Source: Caballeronia jiangsuensis
GTDB taxonomy: Bacteria; Pseudomonadota; Gammaproteobacteria; Burkholderiales; Burkholderiaceae
DNA: 58,520 nt
NCBI GenBank assembly: GCA_000648925.1
Contig: JFHF01000049.1
Location: 1 to 58,520 of the forward strand
Direction of reading: 5' to 3'
Part shown: positions 27,568 through 35,546 of the stretch, piece by piece
How positions within the stretch are numbered: the stretch's first letter is position 1
Layout of the letters: each line of letters starts with the position of its first letter
Position numbers and translations under genes: made by a program
Notes under the pieces: model-generated
The model's input: only the letters and a program-made list of their open reading frames with translations
The model's database searches: none
Told to the model about the DNA's origin: nothing

Positions 27568-28841
27568 ACCATCTTTCGCGTCTCGTTTTGTGCCTGCTGC
27601 TATGGCCCTTCGCGGTCATGGCCGATGATGAATCGCCGGCCGCACAACTGATCGCGCGCGGCGCATACCTTGCGAAAGCGGCCGACTGCGCGGGATGCCA
27701 CACTGCGCCTTCGAACGGCGCACCGTATGCGGGCGGCCTCGAGATGACGTCGCCCTTCGGAACCATCGTCAGCAGCAACATCACGCCGGATCGAGAGACA
27801 GGCATTGGCGCATATAGCTATGACGATTTCGCGAAGGCGCTGCGCGAAGGCGTCGGACGCGATGGAAAAGGCTTGTATCCCGCGATGCCCTATCCCGCCT
27901 TCGTGAAAATCAGGGATGACGACATGGGCGCGCTCTACGCGTACATGATGCACGGCGTGCCGCCGGTAAAGCATCGCCCGCCGGAAACGAAGGTGCCGTT
28001 TCCATTCAATCAGCGTTGGGCACTGCGCATTTGGCGGGCGGTGTTTGCGCCTAAGAAACTGTTCGAGTCGAACGCCAGCCGCGACGCCAGCTGGAATCGC
28101 GGGGCGTATCTCGTACAGTCGCTCGGGCATTGTGGCTCCTGCCACACGCCGCGCGGCATCGGATATCAGGAACGCGGCTACGACGAGTCATCGAAGGAGT
28201 TTCTCTCCGGCGGAGTCAACGATGACTGGTTCGCGCCGAACTTGCGCGGGGATCCTGGTTCGGGGCTCGGCCGCATCGCGCAGGACGATATCGCTGCGTT
28301 TCTCAAGACCGGACACGGCGCCGGCATGGTCGCATACGGCAGCATGGTCGAAACGATCGAGGACAGTACGCAATATCTGAGCGACGATGATCTGCGCGCA
28401 ATCGCCGTCTATCTGAAGACACTGCCCGCCAGCGGCGCCGCTGACGGCGTCTTCGACCCGTCTCTCGCACAACCGGGACGTCTGAAAACACACGCGCCCG
28501 ACGTCGCGCCCGAACACGGCGCGGCGGTATACGCGGGCTTCTGCGCGCAGTGCCATCGAAGCGATGGGAAGGGTATGCCCAATGCGTTTCCGTCGCTCGC
28601 GGGAAACCCGTCCGTCATCAGCGAGGACACGACGTCATTGATCCGGCTCGTCGTCGAAGGCGGCAACAGTCCTGCAACGATCCACGGTCCGGACCGCCAG
28701 TCGATGCCGTCGTTCGCCGGACGCCTCACCGACGCACAGATCGCGCAGGTGCTCACTTACGTGCGCGCGTCGTGGGGCAACGACGCTCGCCCCGTCACGA
28801 CGAATGATGTCGCCTCGTTTCGCGCGAACATTCACAAATAG
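27564..28841 (+). CDS. Tri-haem cytochrome c (alcohol/gluconate dehydrogenase subunit type)
   Basis: 425 residues with a signal peptide (1-20) and three haem motifs: CAGCH (42-46), CGSCH (near 190) and CAQCH (near 330). Features such as FGTIVSSNITPDRETGIG, YSYDDFAKALREGVGRDG and LYPAMPYPAFVKI are classic for the cytochrome subunit of membrane alcohol, aldehyde or gluconate 2-dehydrogenases. No dehydrogenase gene is adjacent, so here it probably feeds electrons from a partner encoded elsewhere into the caa3 oxidase. Confidence 0.88.
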   Translation: MNHLSRLVLCLLLWPFAVMADDESPAAQLIARGAYLAKAADCAGCHTAPSNGAPYAGGLEMTSPFGTIVSSNITPDRETGIGAYSYDDFAKALREGVGRDGKGLYPAMPYPAFVKIRDDDMGALYAYMMHGVPPVKHRPPETKVPFPFNQRWALRIWRAVFAPKKLFESNASRDASWNRGAYLVQSLGHCGSCHTPRGIGYQERGYDESSKEFLSGGVNDDWFAPNLRGDPGSGLGRIAQDDIAAFLKTGHGAGMVAYGSMVETIEDSTQYLSDDDLRAIAVYLKTLPASGAADGVFDPSLAQPGRLKTHAPDVAPEHGAAVYAGFCAQCHRSDGKGMPNAFPSLAGNPSVISEDTTSLIRLVVEGGNSPATIHGPDRQSMPSFAGRLTDAQIAQVLTYVRASWGNDARPVTTNDVASFRANIHK

Positions 28842-29124
28842 CGCGCGCTACGGCACGGTGACCAGACTCATGTAAGCGGCCGGACGCGTCCACTTCAGAT
28901 CGCCGGTACCGTCGAGCGGCGCCACCGCCGAAAGGGCATGCGTCTGCACCTCTGTATGACGAGCCGACGTCCTTCGTCGTTGTCCGACAGAACAGTGGGA
29001 AAGGCCTCGTCATCCGAAGCTCTCTCGTCTTATTCGGCTTCGAATTGGGGAGCTCGTGGGACGCTTCTCCTCGAAACGGTAGCCGCACAACGACCACCTT
29101 GATCTGACGCACCGTTTTCCCGTT
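28842..29124. other. Intergenic, possible fragment of a coding C-terminus
   Basis: No intact gene. On the minus strand a frame ending at about 28856 reads VQTHALSAVAPLDGTGDLKW then TRPAAYMSLVTVP before a stop. It looks like the tail of some protein but is not assigned. Confidence 0.3.
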
Positions 29125-29268
29125 TCACAGAGGGCGGCCCTTGCGCCGCAGACGGCGGCTTGGGAACTGGGTCAACTTTTCGTCGGTGGATTTGTCTTCC
29201 GTGTCGGTCCGACCTTTGATGCGTTCCTTGATGCCTTCCTTTGCCGAACCGGCCTTGCTCTTATTGAG
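29125..29268 (-). pseudogene. Chimeric remnant: CsbD N-terminal part joined to YciE tail
   Basis: One frame reads NKSKAGSAKEGIKERIKGRT (CsbD-like, compare KEGIKEQIKGWTDTA of the intact gene at 8926) and then directly EDKSTDEKLTQF, matching EEEKSTDEKLTQLA at the C-terminus of the YciE gene at 12511. There is no ATG and a stop lies just upstream. The junction looks like a deletion that fused two stress genes which once stood side by side. Confidence 0.6.
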
Positions 29269-29411
29269 CGTCTAACCTTCCGTCCCTGAGCGTCCCGTTC
29301 ATCGAATCGCCAGAAGGTTGCCGCTTGCCCGGGTCACCCCCATCGCGCTGGGAGACGCTGCTTTTCTTCGCTTCAGCAGCTTTGCTGCATAGCCGTGCGA
29401 AAAAGGCGCGA

Positions 29412-30554
29412 TTAAGACCTTCTTCCGGTGTGATGGCGATGTGCACCCTTCGTGAACACGAAGAGGCTCGCGCCCGCCGCTGCGATTGCGAAGCGGCGGG
29501 GATTCTCCCTCACTGCATCCAGTACCTTTGTGATCACTGGCGACCCGATCGGGCCAATGCGCCGGGTGTCTTGCACCGCCCGCGCGGGCGCGATCGCATG
29601 TTCGGCAGCGGGCGCGCCTTGCGTATGCGCGTTCGCGGGCGCGTTGATTGGCGCTGCACGAGGCGCGCGCTCCTCGCGCGATGCCTGCGTTTCTCCATCC
29701 CGCACATCGCCTTCACGGGCTTCAACTCTTGTTGCAGCGGCTTCGGCGCCGAGCAGCACGACGGCGGCGGCGAAATACAGCCACATCAACAGCACAGCGA
29801 GCGAGCCGGCCGCGCCGAACGCGCTCGCCGTGCCGGCGTGCGCGAGGTACAGCGCGAACAGTTTTTTGCCGACGGAGAACAGCACCGCGGAGATGACACC
29901 GCCCACGAGCGCATCGCGCCACGGTACGTGACCATCCGGAAGATACTTCAACAGCGCGGCGAATGCGCCCGAAAGAATCACGAGGCCGAGCAAGAGTTGC
30001 ACGATATCGCCGATGACGACGAGCGGCGAATCACCGAACACCCACTTTCCCGCGGCCTGCACGGCGGTGTCCAGCACGAGCGACACGATCAGCAGAAAGG
30101 CGACGCCCATGACGAGGCCGAACGAGATCAGCCGCACCTTGACGAGTGTGGCGACCCCCGACTTCCGTGCGTTGGGCGTCGGCCAGATGATGGAAAGCGC
30201 AGTGTTCAATGACGAAAATGTCGCGGATGCGCCCACCGCCAGCACCACGAACGAAATCACGGCCGCGATGCCGCTGCCCCCACTGCGATGCGCATGGGAG
30301 ACGATTGCCTGCACGCTTTCGGCGGCGTCTTTTCCGAGCATGCCGCTAATCTGATGAAAAAGCTGGCCGCGCGCGGCCTCCGCACCGAAAACGAGGCCGG
30401 CGACCGCGATCACCATGACGAGCGTCGGCGCGAGCGAAAAGGCGGAATAAAACGCGATGCTCGCCGCCATCGGTGCGGCGCGATCAGCGCCAAAACGTTT
30501 GAATGTGCGTGCCGGCCATGCGAAGGTTCGGCCCATAAGCGATTTGACGTTCAT
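29412..30554 (-). CDS. YihY/BrkB family inner-membrane protein
   Basis: 380 residues. The start at 30554 (MNVKSLMGRTFAWPARTFKR, GGGGAAAG upstream) replaces a longer unsupported frame to 30695. Six hydrophobic helices include APMAASIAFYSAFSLAPTLV, GIAAVISFVVLAVGASATFS, LISFGLVMGVAFLLIVSLVL, VQLLLGLVILSGAFAALLKY, WRDALVGGVISAVLF and AGSLAVLLMWLYFAAAVVLLGAE. The C-terminal Ala-rich tail is longer than in E. coli YihY. Once called ribonuclease BN, the family is now of uncertain function. Confidence 0.88.
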   Translation of the reverse strand: MNVKSLMGRTFAWPARTFKRFGADRAAPMAASIAFYSAFSLAPTLVMVIAVAGLVFGAEAARGQLFHQISGMLGKDAAESVQAIVSHAHRSGGSGIAAVISFVVLAVGASATFSSLNTALSIIWPTPNARKSGVATLVKVRLISFGLVMGVAFLLIVSLVLDTAVQAAGKWVFGDSPLVVIGDIVQLLLGLVILSGAFAALLKYLPDGHVPWRDALVGGVISAVLFSVGKKLFALYLAHAGTASAFGAAGSLAVLLMWLYFAAAVVLLGAEAAATRVEAREGDVRDGETQASREERAPRAAPINAPANAHTQGAPAAEHAIAPARAVQDTRRIGPIGSPVITKVLDAVRENPRRFAIAAAGASLFVFTKGAHRHHTGRRS

Positions 30555-30876
30555 GACTTTCCCCGGTGATCCGTGCGCTGAGGTTAAGCATCGACGATGC
30601 CCGCCACAGAAAACAGCGCAATCGCATGGCACACGCGTTGCTGATTCGCATTCAGGCCGATGTGACGGATTCGATTGCAACAGCGGCCCTTTCATTCCAC
30701 GACGCGGCTTCCCTCCGCGATACGCCAGTGCGAAGTCTTCGCACTGAGGCTCGTAGCAGGTGACCGTAAGCGACGCTTTTCGGGCTCCTCTTGGTCGCTG
30801 CGAGCTAAACCGTTCAACTTGATGATTTGCGCTGAGCCCGTGACGGGTTTCATGCGCTCGAAGAGGAGTCGTCCAA
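30555..30876. promoter_or_regulatory. Divergent promoter region of yihY-like and Mn catalase genes
   Basis: 322 bases with no gene. It holds the 21-base palindrome listed separately and the ribosome-binding site GAGGAG ahead of the catalase ATG. Promoter hexamers could not be assigned with confidence. Confidence 0.5.
30726..30746. repeat. Perfect 21-base palindrome, candidate operator
   Basis: CAGTGCGAAG at 30726-30735, a single T, and CTTCGCACTG at 30737-30746 form a perfect inverted repeat with a one-base centre. It lies 130 bases upstream of the catalase start and about 170 bases from the divergent yihY-like start. A one-base spacer suits a dimeric DNA-binding protein better than a hairpin terminator. 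Confidence 0.55.
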
Positions 30877-31752
30877 ATGTTCGTTCATAACAAGCGTCTG
30901 CAATACACCGTGCGCGTGAGCGCTCCCAATCCGGGTCTTGCCAATCTGCTGCTCGAGCAGTTCGGCGGTCCGCAGGGCGAACTGGCAGCCGCATGCCGGT
31001 ACTTCACGCAAGCCGTCGGCGAAGATGATCCGGGCCGCAAAGACCTGTTGTTTGATATCGCCACCGAGGAACTCAGTCATCTCGAAGTAATCGGCTCGAT
31101 CGTCGCGATGCTAAACAAGGGTGCAAAAGGCCAGCTCGCGGAAGCGGTGGAGTCGGAAGCCGAGTTGTATCGTTCACTCACCGGCGGCGGCAACGATTCG
31201 CACACCACCGCGCTGCTCTATGGCGGCGGCCCTGCGCTCACGAACTCTGCAGGCGTGCCCTGGACCGCTGCTTATATCGACACCATAGGAGAGCCGACTG
31301 CCGACCTGCGCTCCAACATCGCCGCGGAGGCACGCGCGAAGATCGTCTACGAACGCCTCATTAACGTAACGGACGATCCGGGCATCAAGGAAGCGCTGGG
31401 CTTCCTCATGACGCGCGAAATCGCGCATCAGAAGTCGTTCGAAAAGGCGCTGCACTCGATTCAGCCAAACTTCCCGCAAGGCAAGCTGCCGGGGAAACCG
31501 GAGTTCACGAGCGTCTACTTCAACATGTCGAAAGGTAACGACGCGCGCGGTCCCTGGAACGAGGGCGGCGACTGGGAGTTCGTCGACGACCCGCAACCGG
31601 CCGTCGACGGCGGAGACGGCACGGCCACCGTGACTGTGACTGAACGGGACGTGGAGGTGCTGCAGGCGATGGCATCGCGCACGGCTTCGGATCCATCGGC
31701 CGAGCCGACCACCGGAGCCGATCTGGGCGCAGGAAAAGCCAACGAAGTGTAA
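30877..31752 (+). CDS. katN: Manganese (non-haem) catalase
   Basis: A 291-residue di-manganese catalase (2 H2O2 to O2 and water). Ligand motifs are complete: GGPQGELAAACRYF, ATEELSHLE (ExxH), AEARAKIVYERLI and MTREIAHQKSFEKAL (second ExxH). The C-terminal GPWNEGGDWEF and a Thr/Val-rich tail are typical of Burkholderiaceae members. A good GAGGAG site precedes the ATG. A broken copy lies at 53824-54640. Its neighbours (YihY, stress genes) fit an oxidative or stationary-phase role. Confidence 0.94.
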   Translation: MFVHNKRLQYTVRVSAPNPGLANLLLEQFGGPQGELAAACRYFTQAVGEDDPGRKDLLFDIATEELSHLEVIGSIVAMLNKGAKGQLAEAVESEAELYRSLTGGGNDSHTTALLYGGGPALTNSAGVPWTAAYIDTIGEPTADLRSNIAAEARAKIVYERLINVTDDPGIKEALGFLMTREIAHQKSFEKALHSIQPNFPQGKLPGKPEFTSVYFNMSKGNDARGPWNEGGDWEFVDDPQPAVDGGDGTATVTVTERDVEVLQAMASRTASDPSAEPTTGADLGAGKANEV

Positions 31753-31758
31753 GACTGA

Positions 31759-31789
31759 CCGGCGCTGTTGCAAATCGGGGCAGCGCCGG
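31759..31789 (+). terminator. Hairpin downstream of Mn catalase
   Basis: CCGGCGCTG at 31759-31767 pairs perfectly with CAGCGCCGG at 31781-31789 across a 13-base loop, 7 bases after the catalase stop. There is no strong T run after it, so it may act as a weak terminator or 3' end stabiliser. Confidence 0.55.
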
Positions 31790-31911
31790 CCGAGTCGCTA
31801 TCTTAATCCGGCGGATACTCGATTGAAGATTAATGAAATGCGCCTCAGCCGAAACGAGCCACGCTCGGAACCCCTGGCGCGATAACCGTTTTGCGGAGCG
31901 TCACAATCATC

Positions 31912-32358
31912 ATGAGTGCCGCGAGCGTCCACCTGATACCAAAATGCGCGATCTGGACGCGCAGAAAAAAGCCAGTGTCTGACACGCCGCGCGTGCTCGT
32001 CGTTGACGACTACGCGGATACGGCCGACGCCATCAGCATGGTGCTGGCCATCTGCGGCTTCGATGCTCATGCGGTCTACGGCGGTCGCCCGGCGATCGAC
32101 GCGACCGCGCGATGGGAGCCCGACGTCGTTCTATTGGATATCTGGATGCCCGATAAGTCCGGGCTGGAAGTTGCGGCCCGCCTCCGTGCGGACGAGAACA
32201 CATCGGGGATCATCCTGATCGCGCATTCCGCGGCGGCGAGCGAGTCGGATATGCAGCGGGCGAAGCGCGCGGGATTCGACGCGTTTTGCGTGAAGCCGAT
32301 GGATGCAACGACCTTTGCGCCATTGCTGCGTCACTTCTTGGCCGGGCCCGTCGGCTGA
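31912..32358 (+). CDS. Single-domain response regulator
   Basis: A receiver-only protein: VLVVDDYADTADAISMVL, phosphoacceptor in VVLLDIWMPDKSGLEVA, AHSAAASESD at the switch position (Ser instead of Thr) and FCVKPMDATTF for the Lys. ATG at 31912 gives 148 residues with a basic leader; GTG at 31975 would start right before the receiver and is equally plausible. No kinase neighbour. Distinct from the receivers at 5380 and 16202. Confidence 0.78.
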   Translation: MSAASVHLIPKCAIWTRRKKPVSDTPRVLVVDDYADTADAISMVLAICGFDAHAVYGGRPAIDATARWEPDVVLLDIWMPDKSGLEVAARLRADENTSGIILIAHSAAASESDMQRAKRAGFDAFCVKPMDATTFAPLLRHFLAGPVG

Positions 32359-32496
32359 CAACGTCGAACTGGAATTTCTTCCTCAGTTGACAATCCGCTT
32401 GCTGCATTCGACTAGGTGGCTCAGGCCTCATGGTGGGGGTGAGCGGTATGTGCTTTGCTGAGTCGAAGCACCGCTCACGCTCAAGGGATGCAGACC

Positions 32497-33666
32497 ATGA
32501 AAGCGCTCATCTGGCAAGGCAAGAAGGACATTCGCTACGAGTCGGTGCCCGACCCGCGCATCGAGCATCCGCGCGACGCCATTATCAAGGTCTCCACGTG
32601 CGCGATTTGCGGTTCGGACCTACACCTATTCGACGGCTTCATGCCTGGCATGAAGTCTGGCGACGTGATGGGGCACGAATTTATGGGCGAAGTCGTGGAG
32701 GTCGGCGGCGAGAATTCGGCGCTCAGAATTGGCGAGCGCGTAGTCGTGCCGTTCACCATCATCTGCGGCGAGTGCGATCAGTGCAGGCGTGGTAATTTTT
32801 CTGTGTGCGAGCGCAGCAACCGCAACAAGGACGATGCAGAGAAGCTCTTCGGCCACACGACGGCGGGCCTTTTCGGCTATACGCACCTTACGGGCGGTTA
32901 CCCTGGCGGACAGGCGGAATATGTGCGCGTGCCGTTTGCGGACAAGACCCACGTCAAGATCCCCGAGGGCCTAAGCGACGAGCAGGTGCTCTTTCTCGGC
33001 GACATCTTTCCGACCGGCTGGCAGGCGGCCGTGCAATGCGAGATCGAACCGACCGACACGGTCGCAATCTGGGGCGCAGGCCCTGTCGGACAGATGGCCG
33101 TGCGCAGCGCCCTTCTGCTCGGGGCGAAGCAGGTCGTCGTGATCGATCGTGTGCCTGAACGATTGGCGATGGCGCGCGCCGCTGGCGCTATCGCGATCGA
33201 CTTCAAGGAAGAAAGTGTGCTCGATCGCCTCAAGGAACTTACACAGGGCAAGGGCCCCGAAAAGTGCATCGATGCCGTTGGCATGGAGTCGCATGCGACG
33301 CGTTCCTTCGATGCGCTTTACGATCGCGCGAAGCAGGCTGTGATGCTTGAGACCGACCGACCACATGTGTTGCGCGAGATGATCTATGTGTGCCGTCCGG
33401 CGGGCACGCTCTCAGTGCCCGGCGTCTACGGCGGGCTGATCGACAAGATCCCGTTTGGCGCGGCCATGAACAAGGGGCTTACGTGGCGGATGGGCCAGAC
33501 GCACGTGAATCGCTGGACCGACGACCTGCTGCGCCGCATCCAGGAAGGCCAGATCGATCCGTCCTTCGTCATCACCCACCGTGTTTCGCTCGCCGATGGG
33601 CCTGAAATGTATAAGACATTCCGTGACAAGGAGGATGGCTGCATCAAGGTCGTGCTCAAGCCATGA
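32497..33666 (+). CDS. Zinc-dependent alcohol dehydrogenase (second copy)
   Basis: 389 residues. The start at 32497 (MKALIWQGKKDIRYESVPDP) is favoured by AAGGGA eight bases upstream over the ATG at 32488. The catalytic-zinc motif reads CGSDLHLFDG and GHEFMGEVV, the structural zinc CGECDQCRRGNFSVC, and the NAD fold WGAGPVGQM. It shares the DIFPTGW motif and domain plan with the enzyme at 11161, so the two are paralogues. Typical substrates are formaldehyde adducts or short alcohols; the true one is unknown. Confidence 0.88.
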   Translation: MKALIWQGKKDIRYESVPDPRIEHPRDAIIKVSTCAICGSDLHLFDGFMPGMKSGDVMGHEFMGEVVEVGGENSALRIGERVVVPFTIICGECDQCRRGNFSVCERSNRNKDDAEKLFGHTTAGLFGYTHLTGGYPGGQAEYVRVPFADKTHVKIPEGLSDEQVLFLGDIFPTGWQAAVQCEIEPTDTVAIWGAGPVGQMAVRSALLLGAKQVVVIDRVPERLAMARAAGAIAIDFKEESVLDRLKELTQGKGPEKCIDAVGMESHATRSFDALYDRAKQAVMLETDRPHVLREMIYVCRPAGTLSVPGVYGGLIDKIPFGAAMNKGLTWRMGQTHVNRWTDDLLRRIQEGQIDPSFVITHRVSLADGPEMYKTFRDKEDGCIKVVLKP

Positions 33667-33731
33667 AGGTCGCGTACCAGCGAGGCACGCCATTGCGCAA
33701 CGCTGCTTAGCAAACCACCGACGCGACTCTC

Positions 33732-34419
33732 ATGCTGGTGATTTCACCTCATCTCGACGACGCCGTCTTCAGCTGCGCTGCGGCGCTCGCGGCATCGCCC
33801 GGCGCGGTCGTCTGCCCGATCTCTGCAGGCGCGCCGCGCGAGGCGCTTGGGACCGACTGGGACACGCAATGCGGCTTCGCAAACGCGCACCAGGAGATGC
33901 ATGCGCGCCGCGCCGAAGATGCCGCCGCGTTGGGGCACCCTCGACGCGCAGCCCCTTCATCTCGACCTTCTCGATTCCCAGTACGCGGGCGATGTCAGCA
34001 CAACATCCGATGGAGTCGCCTCGGTGTTGTTCGGCGTGACCCGCACGAACGCGTTCCCGATACTTCTGATTCCGCTGGGTCTACTCCATTCCGATCATCG
34101 TCTCGTGCATGCCGCGTGCCAAAGTGTGTGGCGCGCCGAACCCCATGCTGACGTGCATCGCTGACGAAGATGCGCTCTATCGGCGCATGAGCGGGCTCGT
34201 TCAAGCACGCCTTGACGAGTTGGCACAGGACGGCATGACCGCGACGCCCGTATCGGAGCCCCATCGGCACGGACGCGCTCGTACGCAACCTCGCTGCGAA
34301 GCAACGGGCGGTAAGTCGTTATGCGAGCCAGCTTCGGGCGTTCTGACCGAACGGGCTATGACGACGTCTTCGCACCCGAGCGTTTCTGGACACTTGAGCC
34401 CTCACGCCATGACCGCTGA
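33732..34419 (+). pseudogene. PIG-L / LmbE-type deacetylase, frameshifted
   Basis: Starts MLVISPHLDDAVFSCAAAL (zinc motif PHLDD) and runs to DAAAL near 33930. It shifts to WGTLDAQPLHLDLLDSQY and PLGLLHSDHRLVHAAC, shifts again to DEDALYRRMSGLVQARLDEL, and finally to YDDVFAPERFWTLEPSRHDR with its TGA at 34417-34419. All family parts are present but in at least three frames. Its stop overlaps the ATG of the following glycosyltransferase, so it was once the first gene of the glycan operon. Confidence 0.82.
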
Positions 34420-35362
34420 ACGAGACGTCCATTCCGACGAAAAGCCCGCGCGACTCACGGTCGTCGTACTGACTTATAACCGTTCCGACGAGGTTCACGA
34501 CACCCTCGCAAAACTTGCCGCGCTGCCCGATCGCTTCGACATCGTGGTGGTAGACAATGCCTCCACGGACGGGACGGCCGCGCGGATCGCTGCCGCTTTT
34601 CCCTTCATTACGCTCGTCATCGCGCCGGCTAATCTCGGCGCAGCCGGGCGCAATCTCGGCGTCGCGCATGTCAGCACCGAATACGTCGCATTCTGCGACG
34701 ACGACACCTGGTGGGCCCCGGGCTCGCTCTCGCGCGCGGTCAAGATACTCGATGCCGCGCCGTGCGTTGCGGTGTTGAATGCCCGCATCCTGGTCGGCGC
34801 ACTGGGCACGCCCGACGAGACCTGCGAACGCATGCGCGAAAGCCCGCTACGCAGCGAGGTGCTGCCGGCACCTGCACTGATCGGTTATATCGCGTGCGCG
34901 TGCGTATTTCGCACGAACGTCTTCCGCCAAGTGGGCGGTTACGAGGCGAGGCTTTTCATCGGCGGAGAGGAAACGCTCGTTGCTCTTGATGTGCTATCGG
35001 CGGGCCATGAGATCATATACATAGACGAATTGATCGTTCACCACCACCCTTCTCCAATGCGCGACAGCGCGCAGCGCCGCAGACTCCTTGCGCGCAATGC
35101 AGCGTGGGTGGCATGGATGCGTCTTCCGCTGGTCGAAGCGCTGCGGGAAACGCGCAACGCCTTTCGCATCATCCGCATGGAACACTCAACGTCCTCCGAT
35201 TGGCGTGTCTTGTTGGCAGGCATCGCATGGGCCCTCAGTAGGCGGCGGGTAATCGGGGAACGCGTGAAGCATATGCTTCAGCGCGTTCGCGACGACGACG
35301 CCCGCCACGCCTCGAGAGATCTAGGCGAACCACCCCGTTTCCCTTCTACACACATCGAGTAA
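34409..35362 (+). CDS. Family 2 glycosyltransferase
   Basis: A 317-residue GT-A enzyme transferring a sugar from a nucleotide donor. LTVVVLTYNRSDEV opens the nucleotide fold; VVVDNASTDGT and CDDDTWW supply the metal-binding DDD, and GGYEARLFIGGEE the likely base region. The C-terminal HHHPSPMR with Arg-rich helices suggests peripheral membrane binding. The start at 34409 overlaps the stop of the broken PIG-L gene (ATGACCGCTGA). A decayed relative lies at 14855. Confidence 0.88.
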   Translation: MTAERDVHSDEKPARLTVVVLTYNRSDEVHDTLAKLAALPDRFDIVVVDNASTDGTAARIAAAFPFITLVIAPANLGAAGRNLGVAHVSTEYVAFCDDDTWWAPGSLSRAVKILDAAPCVAVLNARILVGALGTPDETCERMRESPLRSEVLPAPALIGYIACACVFRTNVFRQVGGYEARLFIGGEETLVALDVLSAGHEIIYIDELIVHHHPSPMRDSAQRRRLLARNAAWVAWMRLPLVEALRETRNAFRIIRMEHSTSSDWRVLLAGIAWALSRRRVIGERVKHMLQRVRDDDARHASRDLGEPPRFPSTHIE

Positions 35363-35393
35363 AAAAGTGCGCATGTGGCCCCTTCGCATTAGA

Positions 35394-35429
35394 CGATAGT
35401 TGGTTCGTCTCGCATCGAACCAAATATCG
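35394..35429. repeat. 14-base inverted repeat with 8-base spacer
   Basis: CGATAGTTGGTTCG (35394-35407) and CGAACCAAATATCG (35416-35429) match at 13 of 14 positions as an inverted repeat. Its arms are AT-richer than the local sequence. It lies 32 bases after the GT2 stop and 117 bases before the next gene, in the only sizeable gap of the glycan operon. It could be a terminator, an attenuator or a regulator site. Confidence 0.5.
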
Positions 35430-35546
35430 TTTCGTGGTCCTTGCGACGGTCGCAACGATTGGCACGTTGAATGCTGAACGCTCGCTGACCGGTCCTTGCC
35501 ATGCGCGCCACACACGCGGCACTCCGGATCGTTACAGGGGGCTCCC

